From assembly GCF_000336615.1 (NCBI RefSeq), contig NZ_AOLW01000016.1, forward strand, positions 1-64,000: a stretch of 64,000 bases of DNA, read 5' to 3'. Positions 57,452-64,000 of this stretch are shown here, one piece after another. The first letter of the stretch is position 1. The number at the start of each line of letters is the position of its first letter. Origin of the DNA: Haloarcula amylolytica JCM 13557 (lineage in GTDB: Archaea > Halobacteriota > Halobacteria > Halobacteriales > Haloarculaceae). The notes below the pieces were generated by a model. The model saw only the letters and a list, made by a program, of their open reading frames with translations, was not told the origin of the DNA and did no database searches. Position numbers and translations under genes: made by a program.

Positions 57452-58929
57452 ACCAGGACACACGCCAGCAGATACGCGAAAACGCCCAGTACCTCCGTAA
57501 CGTCCGACCGCTGGACCCCGAGGAGCTACAGGAATACGTCGAGGGCCAGCCCCACCCCGCCGTCGTCAAGCAAGTACTCCGGGAGGAGGCGTTCGACCTG
57601 GGCATCGTCGAACAGGACGACGGGACCTTCGTTCCGGCACCCGAGGGACGGCTCTCGGTGGATTTCGACGGCGTCGAGCGGTTCCCCGACCGCTACGAAC
57701 AGCAGGTCATCGACCTGTTGACAGAGTGGGGCGGGCTGGAGTGGCACAGCGGCGACAGCGGTGACGAACTCAGGGAGCGCATCCGCGATATCAAGGAGCG
57801 GTACCTCCAGGGCCAGCCCGTCGAGTACGACGAGGTGACCGCCCTTGGCTACGCCGTCTATCACTTGCCCGACTACTACGCTGTGGCCAAGTACGTCCTC
57901 GCGGACCTCGCCGCGGACGGCCTGCTCCCGTCGCAGCTCCGCGTGCTGGATGTCGGGGCCGGCGTCGGCGGGCCAGCGCTCGCCCTGCGTGACCTGCTCC
58001 CCGACGACGCCCTGCTGGACTACCACGCCGTCGAACCGAGCGCCGCCGCGGACGTGCTGGAGAGCCTACTAGAAGACAGCGGTCAGAACGTCCGCTGGGA
58101 GATTCACCGAGCGCTCGCCGAGGAGTTCGACCCGTCGTCACCGATTCTCGACGACAGCGGTGGGGCTGGTGGCGACGACAGCGGCAGCGGTGCCGATGGC
58201 GGCGACACTGACGCCGAGGGCTACGACCTCATTATCTTCGGCAACGTCCTCAGCGAACTCGACGACGCGGCGGCGACCCTCTACCGGTACGTCGAGGCGC
58301 TTGCCGACGACGGAACGTTGCTGGCGCTGGCCCCGGCCGACCGCAACACGGCGATACAGCTCCGACAGGTCGAGCGCGAGGTGGCCGACGGCGGCCCGGC
58401 GACGGTGTACGGGCCGACGGTACGGCTCTGGCCCCACCAGTCCCCCGACAGCGAATCGTGGTCGTTCGACCGCAAGCCCGACATCGAAGTGCCGACGATG
58501 CAACAGCGCCTCGACGACCCCGCGGGCGGGACGGGCGAGTTCGTCAATACGGACGTGCAGTTCGCCTACAGCGTCCTGCGGACCGACGGGGAGCGAGCGC
58601 ACGACGTGACGCCGGACCGGGGCATCCACGCGCCGATGGCCGACGCCGAGAACTACGTCACCGACCGGGTGAACTTTCTGGGCGTGAAACTCAGTCACGA
58701 CCTCGCCGAACGGGCGGAGGCCAATCCGCTGTATCTGCTGGGCGACGGGAGCCAGCAGGTCGACCACTTCGCCGTGCTGACCGAGTCGTCGATACTGAAC
58801 GAAGACCTCCAGAAAGCCGACTACGGCGACCTGCTGTCCTTCGAGAACGCGCTGGCACTGTGGAACGACGACGAGGAGGCGTACAACGTCGTCGTCGACG
58901 GCGAGACGGTCGTCGACCGCGCCCGCTAG
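57448..58929 (+). CDS. Rsm22-type small ribosomal subunit methyltransferase-like protein
   Basis: A 493-residue protein. TALGYAVYHLPDYYAVAKYVLADLA followed by LRVLDVGAGVGGPALALRDLLPDDALLDYHAVEPSAA is a SAM-binding motif I-II region (DVGAGVGG). YDLIIFGNVLSELDDAAATLYRYVEALADDGTLLALAPAD is the next methyltransferase strand region. The C-terminal half (about 330-470) has a poorly conserved domain. Rsm22/mtYsxC-associated proteins act on mitochondrial or archaeal small-subunit ribosomes. A Ser/Gly/Asp-rich insertion at about 228-252 looks disordered. The start ATG lies in the tyrA stop. Confidence 0.8.
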   Translation: MNQDTRQQIRENAQYLRNVRPLDPEELQEYVEGQPHPAVVKQVLREEAFDLGIVEQDDGTFVPAPEGRLSVDFDGVERFPDRYEQQVIDLLTEWGGLEWHSGDSGDELRERIRDIKERYLQGQPVEYDEVTALGYAVYHLPDYYAVAKYVLADLAADGLLPSQLRVLDVGAGVGGPALALRDLLPDDALLDYHAVEPSAAADVLESLLEDSGQNVRWEIHRALAEEFDPSSPILDDSGGAGGDDSGSGADGGDTDAEGYDLIIFGNVLSELDDAAATLYRYVEALADDGTLLALAPADRNTAIQLRQVEREVADGGPATVYGPTVRLWPHQSPDSESWSFDRKPDIEVPTMQQRLDDPAGGTGEFVNTDVQFAYSVLRTDGERAHDVTPDRGIHAPMADAENYVTDRVNFLGVKLSHDLAERAEANPLYLLGDGSQQVDHFAVLTESSILNEDLQKADYGDLLSFENALALWNDDEEAYNVVVDGETVVDRAR

Positions 58930-58965
58930 CGGTGGGCTTTTCTCGCAGACGGCCTGACGGAGCGT

Positions 58966-59775
58966 ATGGACGAGCCGACGATTCTGCTGACCAACGACGA
59001 CGGCATCGAGAGCGCCGGCCTCCGGGCGGTGTACGACGGCCTCTCGACAGTCGGCGACGTGACTGCGGTCGCCCCGGCGGAGGACCAGAGTGCGGTCGGT
59101 CGGGCTATTTCCCACGAAGTGACCGTCCACGAACACGAACTCGGTTACGCCGTCGAGGGAACGCCCTCGGACTGCGTCGTGGCGGGGCTCGAAGCGCTCG
59201 TCACCGACACCGACCTCGTGGTCGCGGGCTGTAACCGCGGGGCGAACCTCGGCGCGTACGTCCTCGGCCGCTCGGGGACCGTCAGCGCCGCCGTCGAGGC
59301 CACCTTCTTCGACGTGCCGGCGATGGCCGTCTCGATGTATATCCCGGTCCGCGAGGACGCTGCTTTCGCGGACATCGAGGCCAACGGCGACAGCTACGGC
59401 GAGGCCGCCAAGGCGACGACCTATCTCGCCGACCACGCCGTCGACGCCGGCGTGTTCGAGCAGTGTGACTACCTGAACATCAACGCTCCCGTTGCCGAGT
59501 GGGGCGACGCACAGATGACGGTCACGCGGCCCTCGCACGAGTACGAGATGGACGCCGTCCGCGAGGGCGACGCCGTGACGCTCCACGACCGCATCTGGGA
59601 GCACATGGCCGAGGGCGACATCCCCGACCCCGAGGGGACCGACCGCCGCGCCGTCGTCGACGGGAAGGTCAGTGTCTCGCCGCTGACCGCGCCACACACA
59701 ACGGAGCACCACGAGTCGCTCGACGCGCTCGCCGAGACGTACGAACCGGGCGACGACGGCGAGGCGGCCGACTGA
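58966..59775 (+). CDS. surE: 5'/3'-nucleotidase SurE
   Basis: A 269-residue metal-dependent survival-protein phosphatase that hydrolyses nucleoside monophosphates. MDEPTILLTNDDGIESAGLRAVYDGLSTVGDVTAVAPAEDQSAVGRAISH contains the D11-D12 metal site and the AP-x-x-QS-x-G loop. VVAGCNRGANLGAYVLGRSGTVSAAVEATFFDVPAMAVS carries the NxGxN-like metal motif, here NRGANLG. The last 70 residues are looser than average. Its start is 36 bp after the Rsm22-like stop, so it probably shares an operon. Confidence 0.94.
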   Translation: MDEPTILLTNDDGIESAGLRAVYDGLSTVGDVTAVAPAEDQSAVGRAISHEVTVHEHELGYAVEGTPSDCVVAGLEALVTDTDLVVAGCNRGANLGAYVLGRSGTVSAAVEATFFDVPAMAVSMYIPVREDAAFADIEANGDSYGEAAKATTYLADHAVDAGVFEQCDYLNINAPVAEWGDAQMTVTRPSHEYEMDAVREGDAVTLHDRIWEHMAEGDIPDPEGTDRRAVVDGKVSVSPLTAPHTTEHHESLDALAETYEPGDDGEAAD

Positions 59776-59781
59776 CCGGAA

Positions 59782-60705
59782 ATGCGGTTCCGTAACGCCA
59801 TCCTCTTCGTCGCGCTCGCCGTCGCCTGGGGCAGCGCCTTCACTGCAATCAAAGCCGGGCTGGAGTACTTCCCGCCGGTCCTGTTTGCGGCGTTCCGGTA
59901 CGACCTTGCCGGGCTGTTGATGCTCGGCTACGCGGTGTACGCCACCGACCAGTGGGTCCCGAAGGGTCGGACTGACTGGATCGTCGTGGGCATCGGCGGC
60001 TCACTGCTGATCGCCGCGTACCACATCTTCCTGTTCGTCGGCGAGCAAGGGACCACCAGTGCCGCCGCCGCTATCGTCGTCAGCCTCTCGCCGATTCTCA
60101 CGACTGGGTTCGCCCGCGCGTTCCTCCCGGACGAACGGCTCACGGCGCTGGGTATCGTCGGCCTGCTCATCGGGTTCGTCGGTGTCGGTGTTCTCAGCAA
60201 CCCCGACCCGGGGAACCTCCTCGACCCGCGAACCGTGTCGCTGTTCCTGGTGTTCCTCGCGACCACGTCGTTCGCCCTCGGGAGCGTGCTGACCCGGCGG
60301 TTCGACGACGATTTAGAGATCGAGACGATGGAGGCGTGGTCGATGCTCCTCGGTGCGGTGCTTATGCACGGCGTCAGCCTCGGGGCCTCCGAATCGATTT
60401 CCGACGTCCAGTGGACTGCTGAGGCCGTGCTGGCGCTGCTGTATCTGGTTGTCGTCGCCAGCGCCCTCGGCTTTCTCATCTACTTCGACCTGCTGGAGCG
60501 GCTCGGGCCCATCGAGATCAATCTCGTCTCCTACGCCGCGCCAGTCGTCGCCGCCGCCACTGGGCTGCTGTTCCTCGGTGAGACACCGACGGTCTACACG
60601 GGTGTCGGATTCGCCTGTATCCTTGTCGGGTTCGGGCTGTTGAAACGGGATGCGCTGCGAAACGAGGTCGCACGATTCAGCGGGACGCCGAACCGAGGCG
60701 ATTGA
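59782..60705 (+). CDS. EamA/DMT family transporter
   Basis: A 307-residue membrane protein with ten predicted helices and two EamA repeats. Repeat 1 spans about 5-140 (FVALAVAWGSAFTAIKAGLEYFPPVLFAAFRYDLAGLLMLG, with SLSPILTTGFARAFLPDERLTALGIVGLLIGFVGVGVL). Repeat 2 spans about 152-290 (FLATTSFALGSVLTRRF to APVVAAATGLLFLGETPTVYTGVGFACILVGFGLL). These drug/metabolite exporters usually transport amino acids or other small solutes. The substrate is unknown. Its start is 6 bp after the surE stop, so it is likely the last gene of this operon. Confidence 0.92.
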   Translation: MRFRNAILFVALAVAWGSAFTAIKAGLEYFPPVLFAAFRYDLAGLLMLGYAVYATDQWVPKGRTDWIVVGIGGSLLIAAYHIFLFVGEQGTTSAAAAIVVSLSPILTTGFARAFLPDERLTALGIVGLLIGFVGVGVLSNPDPGNLLDPRTVSLFLVFLATTSFALGSVLTRRFDDDLEIETMEAWSMLLGAVLMHGVSLGASESISDVQWTAEAVLALLYLVVVASALGFLIYFDLLERLGPIEINLVSYAAPVVAAATGLLFLGETPTVYTGVGFACILVGFGLLKRDALRNEVARFSGTPNRGD

Positions 60706-60706
60706 G

Positions 60707-61966
60707 TCAGTCGCCGTGGTCTGGCGCCGCTGGCAGGTCCCGGAGGAACGCGACGATATCGTCCCCCGCAGCATCGAGTCCCCCGCCCTGTGCGACTGTC
60801 GGCCGTCCGCCGCCACCGCCACCGAACTCCGCCGTCACGCTGTCGACCACTTCGCCGGCATCGACGCCGCCGGTCGTCGCAACGCCCAGATACTGGCCGT
60901 CAGCGTCCACCAGCGCAGCTACATCGATGTCGTCACCGACGGCTTGCTCCGCTCGGTCGGCCAGTCCGTTCGCGTTGAGCCCCGTGACAGTGCCGACGAG
61001 CCACGTCCGCCCGTCCGCTTCGATAGCGTCGTCGCGCAGGTCAGTGAGACGAGAATCGACGAGGCGCTCTCGGAGAGTTGACACCGTCTCCCGAAGATCG
61101 TCACATTCTGACTGGAGGCTATCGACAGCAGCCGGGAGTTCCGAAACGTTCGTATCCAGCGACTTGGCGGCGGTCATCGCCCGCTCGTGTTCGGTCGCGC
61201 GCTGGCGGATCGCTCGCGGCCCGACAGCGAACTCGACGCGAGTCAGCCCCTCGCCGGGGTTGGACCGGCCGAGCACCGTCACCGGTCCGATCTCCCGCGT
61301 GTTCCCGACGTGTGTCCCACCACAGGCTGCCACGTCCCAGTCTTCGATGGTGACGACACGGACCGTCTCGCCCTCGATTCCCTCTTCGGTCTTCGTGTTG
61401 AACGCGATGTCGTCGCGGTCCAGTGCCTCTCCACGCGGGATTTCTTCCCAGGTCACGTCGTAGGACTCCCAGACTGCGCGGTTGGTCAGCCGTTCGAGTT
61501 CGGTGAGCGTCTCGTCGTCGATTTCCGTTGTGGTTTCGAAATCCACCCGCACCTTCCCGCTGATAGACGGCCCGAAGGCAGCGGCTTCGTCGTCGTCCGA
61601 GACTGTCGCGCTGATGTCGAAGCCGCCGTAGCCGAGATCCGACAGCAGCCGGCGACCAGCGCCGTAGAGGACGTGACTGGCCGTGTGGGCACGCATACAG
61701 TACGTCCGAAACGCCGCGTCGATCTGGCCCTCGACTGTCTCGCCCGGGTCGAACGCCGGCGGCTCGGCCAGTTCGTGGACGATATCGCCGTTTCGGTGCT
61801 GGACGTCGACGACTTCAACGCCACCGAGTGTTCCCCGGTCGGCCGGTTGGCCGCCGCCTTCGGCGTAGAAGTACGTCTCCGTTAGCACGACAGCGGTCGT
61901 ATCGATACGGTCGACAGTCGACGTGAACGTCGTCACAGTGGGCTCGGACGCGGCTATTCCCGTCAT
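60707..61966 (-). CDS. alaX: alanyl-tRNA editing protein (AlaX-L type) with DHHA1 domain
   Basis: A 419-residue free-standing editing protein that hydrolyses mischarged Ser- or Gly-tRNA(Ala). The N-terminal part has the TYFYAEGGGQPADRG loop of the AlaRS editing region. The zinc ligands are H94-x3-H98 in RAHTASHVL and C215-x3-H219 in ACGGTHVGN. A coiled coil (about 265-310) leads to a C-terminal DHHA1 domain ending FGGGGGGRPTVAQGGGLDAAGDDI. This long form resembles AlaX-L and the C-terminal half of alanyl-tRNA synthetase. It is convergent with the EamA transporter. Confidence 0.9.
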   Translation of the reverse strand: MTGIAASEPTVTTFTSTVDRIDTTAVVLTETYFYAEGGGQPADRGTLGGVEVVDVQHRNGDIVHELAEPPAFDPGETVEGQIDAAFRTYCMRAHTASHVLYGAGRRLLSDLGYGGFDISATVSDDDEAAAFGPSISGKVRVDFETTTEIDDETLTELERLTNRAVWESYDVTWEEIPRGEALDRDDIAFNTKTEEGIEGETVRVVTIEDWDVAACGGTHVGNTREIGPVTVLGRSNPGEGLTRVEFAVGPRAIRQRATEHERAMTAAKSLDTNVSELPAAVDSLQSECDDLRETVSTLRERLVDSRLTDLRDDAIEADGRTWLVGTVTGLNANGLADRAEQAVGDDIDVAALVDADGQYLGVATTGGVDAGEVVDSVTAEFGGGGGGRPTVAQGGGLDAAGDDIVAFLRDLPAAPDHGD

Positions 61967-62009
61967 CGGGCGTGGCTACGCCGGCGTGAACAAAAACATC
62001 TGGGCGTGC

Positions 62010-62027
62010 CCCGGACGAGCGTCCGGG
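62010..62027. repeat. hairpin upstream of the alaX gene
   Basis: CCCGGACG-AG-CGTCCGGG is a perfect inverted repeat with 8-bp arms and a 2-nt loop, 44 bp upstream of the alaX start on the minus strand. It may be an operator, an RNA structure, or a terminator of the unknown plus-strand transcript. Confidence 0.4.
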
Positions 62028-62151
62028 ACTGCGCGGCCGACAGGAGCGCAGTCCTCGTGCGTGCCAAGTCGGTGTGGCGATTTCGAGGACGACTCACCCT
62101 GAACCCACCTGCTATCGAAGGCGTAATCCACTGTTTGACACTGTATCGGGA

Positions 62152-62328
62152 ATGGATACAGGGTCACTAATTAAATACTGGCAGCGACGCTTCCCACTCA
62201 TGCTTGGGAGTGGGGGCCAATCGATAGTGCTCTGGCTGGTGGTGGTCTGGCTGTTCGCGGTTGGGCTGTTCCTGACGCTTCTGTACGCGTCCGGCAGGCA
62301 GGACCGGCGTGAGCAGACCCGCGCGTAA
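62152..62328 (+). CDS. 58-residue single-helix membrane protein
   Basis: A small open frame from the ATG at 62152: MDTGSLIKYWQRRFPLMLGSGGQ, then one hydrophobic helix (about 24-45, IVLWLVVVWLFAVGLFLTLL), then a basic tail (QDRREQTRA). The clean helix and codon use suggest a real haloarchaeal microprotein; no family is recognised. Confidence 0.5.
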   Translation: MDTGSLIKYWQRRFPLMLGSGGQSIVLWLVVVWLFAVGLFLTLLYASGRQDRREQTRA

Positions 62329-62473
62329 TTGGGGCGAACGGACAGGGCAGGCGGTGGAACAGCGGCGTCAGACGCCCGGCAGACGGGCCATCAGGATTGG
62401 CGTCACGTCCTGCGGTTTTCACTTTCACCGTGAATTACCCGATTATATAGGGCCTGGCTCCCTGTCTGGCAAT

Positions 62474-62614
62474 ATGATCGAGCGATTACGCCGGGTCGTG
62501 GGGACTCGACAGCGGTCACATCTGGAGTGTCGACGCTGTGGAACCACCATCGAAACGGATAGCTCGACCTGCCCGGCCTGTGGCTCCGGCAACATCGCGC
62601 AGTACGAGCTCTGA
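62474..62614 (+). CDS. 46-residue zinc-ribbon protein
   Basis: From the ATG at 62474: MIERLRRVVGTRQRSHLECRRCGTTIETDSSTCPACGSGNIAQYEL, a short amphipathic N-terminus followed by a rubredoxin-like C4 ribbon (C19/C22 and C33/C36). This layout is common in tiny haloarchaeal zinc-ribbon proteins; partners are unknown. An A/T-rich GATTATATAG (about 62441-62450) lies roughly 25-33 bp upstream as a TATA box. Confidence 0.7.
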   Translation: MIERLRRVVGTRQRSHLECRRCGTTIETDSSTCPACGSGNIAQYEL

Positions 62615-62718
62615 CCGCGGTCTCGACCGGTCGTTCTGCTGGTTTCCGTTTTCCAAACGCCGCCAGAAAGGTCTGAAACCGTTCGCTCAGCGACGCAAGA
62701 ACGGGACAGTAGAAGCAC

Positions 62719-63138
62719 TTACTGCTCGACAGATTCCCACACGTCAGACGAAATCTTCGCCGCAGAGTTGTCCGGATGTGTCATAGTGAGTTGGTCTCCA
62801 GATTCGACCGCGATGAGGTCAACAGTGTTGGTTTCCGTGTGATTTCGGGTCGGATAGGTAAACGGTCGTGACCGCGTCGGAAGGTCGCTAATCGACGGAC
62901 ACTCCGGCGGCGTAACGACGTCGTCAGCGAACCCATCGGTGTGAATCTTCGACTGTGGTTTGTCTCGACCACGCGTATCAAGCCACTCAAAACACCTCTC
63001 CCCAAGCGAAATGGTCTCAATGGCTGAGCGCACGCGGTACCTGACCCGGTCCAAAAGCGAGGGTGGCGGCACGTCGCCGTCGTCCGTCCTGGCCCGGGCA
63101 CCCCGTGGCTCATCCATGGGTGTGAGACTCATAGACAT
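62719..63138 (-). CDS. uncharacterised acidic protein
   Basis: A 139-residue protein from the first ATG at 63138 (63132 or 63117 also possible). It is Pro/Thr/Asp-rich with a central amphipathic stretch (SLLDRVRYRVRSAIETISLGERCFEWL) and a C-terminal part resembling a small beta domain (NTVDLIAVESGDQLTMTHPDNSAAKISSDVWESVEQ). I recognise no family; it could be a haloarchaea-specific hypothetical protein. It lies about 40 bp downstream of the HD-domain gene in the same direction. Confidence 0.5.
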   Translation of the reverse strand: MSMSLTPMDEPRGARARTDDGDVPPPSLLDRVRYRVRSAIETISLGERCFEWLDTRGRDKPQSKIHTDGFADDVVTPPECPSISDLPTRSRPFTYPTRNHTETNTVDLIAVESGDQLTMTHPDNSAAKISSDVWESVEQ

Positions 63139-63179
63139 AGCTAGGGAAGCACGGTACAAAACCGTTGTGTCGATCCGGT

Positions 63180-63992
63180 TTAGAGTTCGATTCGCTCGAC
63201 GATCTGGTTGCCGTCTTCCCGGGTGTTGAGCGCGACGATACGGACGTGTTTCTCCAGGCCAGAGTCCCTGAGCTTGGCTTTCAGAAGATTGTCGACCTGA
63301 TAGACGCCGGCCGCGTTGTTCATCGCAATTTCGACGAGGACGGGATAATCGTCGCCTGGGCTCAGCGTCACCGTCTCGATAGCCTGGCTGGAGACGGTAT
63401 CGATACCGCGGCCGCCGCGTTTGTAGGGGATACGTGAACGGCCACGCTCCATGTCCAGCGCGTCGGCGACGCGAACGACGCCGGCTTCCAGCGTCAGCGG
63501 GTTTTCCTCGGTGTGATGGCAGAGTATAGCATGGAGAACCTCACCCTTTACCTGAACCGCCTGACGGATGCCGTAGAACTCCGGGAGGATGTCATCGAGG
63601 ATGTCGGCCGCCAGCGGGATCGAATAATACGGGTGTGAATCGCGGTGGACGACGTGCCCGATGTCGTGGAGCGTCGTCGCAAGTGCGATGATGACAGCCT
63701 CGTCAGCCTCGTCCAGGCCGTGGTCGGCCGCACCGTTGAACTCGACGCCGCCCTGCTTGAGGAGGTCATACAGGCACAGCGCTCGGTTCCGAACGATACC
63801 GATGTGTTTCGCGCCGTGGTCGTTGTACTGTTTGCGCGCGACGGGGTTGATGTTCTGGGCTTCGAGATACGCCTGGATCTCCTCGTCAGTCGTGATGGTG
63901 TCGAGAACTGCGTTCAGTCGCCCGTCCGGGAACGCGTGGTCTGCCTCGGGGTCGTAAATACGGCCGCCGGTGTCGTCGTTGTCAACGCTCAT
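63180..63992 (-). CDS. HD-domain phosphohydrolase
   Basis: A 270-residue enzyme. The HD metal motif is visible as H59 in YNDHGAKHIG, then the pair H109-D110 in TTLHDIGHVVHRD, then a later Asp in RVADALDM. HxHYYSI (DSHPYYSIPLAADIL) and HHTEENPLT supply further ligands. This arrangement resembles archaeal HD hydrolases of nucleotides or (p)ppGpp-like substrates. The C-terminal part (about 200-270) adds a small domain ending EDGNQIVERIEL. The substrate is unknown. The gene starts 8 bp from the right edge of the window. Confidence 0.85.
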   Translation of the reverse strand: MSVDNDDTGGRIYDPEADHAFPDGRLNAVLDTITTDEEIQAYLEAQNINPVARKQYNDHGAKHIGIVRNRALCLYDLLKQGGVEFNGAADHGLDEADEAVIIALATTLHDIGHVVHRDSHPYYSIPLAADILDDILPEFYGIRQAVQVKGEVLHAILCHHTEENPLTLEAGVVRVADALDMERGRSRIPYKRGGRGIDTVSSQAIETVTLSPGDDYPVLVEIAMNNAAGVYQVDNLLKAKLRDSGLEKHVRIVALNTREDGNQIVERIEL

Positions 63993-64000
63993 ACCACATC

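Noticed and set aside
58138-59712. Long open frame on the minus strand opposite the Rsm22-like and surE genes
   Set aside because: Same effect of biased codon use; the sense genes have clear motifs and coupling, and the antisense product does not.
62329-62473. Gap between the 58-residue membrane protein and the small zinc-ribbon gene
   Set aside because: An open frame runs through it into the zinc ribbon, but the sequence before the ATG at 62474 has no conserved pattern and contains a TATA-like box, so it is treated as promoter, not coding.

Overview
The window is a stretch of haloarchaeal chromosome, most likely Haloarcula or a close relative. The reasons are the high G+C, the very acidic proteins (Asp/Glu-rich, few Lys), the Tat-type lipoprotein signals (RRxF/L followed by GC), the AT-rich TATA boxes 25-30 bp upstream of start codons with no leader, and the gene set: gyrase beside topoisomerase VI, halocyanins, haloarchaeal histidine kinases and a Lrp-TRASH copper regulator. 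I see no rRNA, tRNA, CRISPR array, insertion sequence or integrase. It reads as core chromosome carrying several metal-handling modules.

Layout. 1-3.8 kb: the start of an NADH-dehydrogenase-like flavoprotein, a winged-helix regulator divergent from a sugar-nucleotide epimerase, arginase, and a ferredoxin-reductase-type flavoprotein. 4-12 kb: gyrB-gyrA on the minus strand, back to back with top6B-top6A on the plus strand, so all type II topoisomerases here share one intergenic region. 12-16.5 kb: a PQQ-propeller lipoprotein, a small membrane protein, a metallo-beta-lactamase-fold protein and the ATP-dependent DNA ligase. 16.5-20.6 kb: a type IV pilus-like ATPase/membrane-platform pair. 20.8-25.2 kb: small proteins, a sirtuin, and sucC-sucD, whose 3' end is duplicated around a small repeat element.

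25.2-32.3 kb: two histidine kinases, a small zinc-finger protein, and an ABC export cassette whose first permease is fused to a PrsW-like intramembrane protease domain. 32.3-33.8 kb: NikR divergent from a His-rich nickel/cobalt transporter. 33.8-41.4 kb: an aldo-keto reductase, a macro-domain protein, two tandem DUF2071 proteins, a receiver-PAS-kinase, a HAD phosphatase, a DJ-1/PfpI protein and several tiny proteins. 41.5-46.4 kb: a DtxR-type regulator coupled to a GDT1-type Mn transporter, then a complete Mn/Zn-type ABC importer; the regulator and importer promoters share a TTAGA-N4-TCTAA dyad. 46.4-49.8 kb: a Lrp-TRASH regulator and a CPx copper ATPase with a palindrome between them. 49.9-64 kb: a UbiB/ABC1 kinase, an Fe-S photolyase, two halocyanins (one with a copper-dead extra domain), a regulator/membrane-protein pair, an FAH-family enzyme, TyrA-Rsm22, SurE, an EamA transporter, an AlaX editing protein, small proteins and an HD phosphohydrolase.

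How the genes work together: translational coupling is pervasive. ATGA overlaps join gyrB/gyrA, sucC/sucD, the metal ABC genes, tyrA/rsm22 and the ArsR-like regulator/DUF pair. GTGA joins the DtxR regulator to the GDT1 transporter. The strongest hypotheses are the shared metal operator, the ABC-permease/PrsW fusion, the palindrome in front of the copper ATPase, the dead halocyanin domain, the repeated-motif insertion in Top6B, and the duplicated sucD tail.
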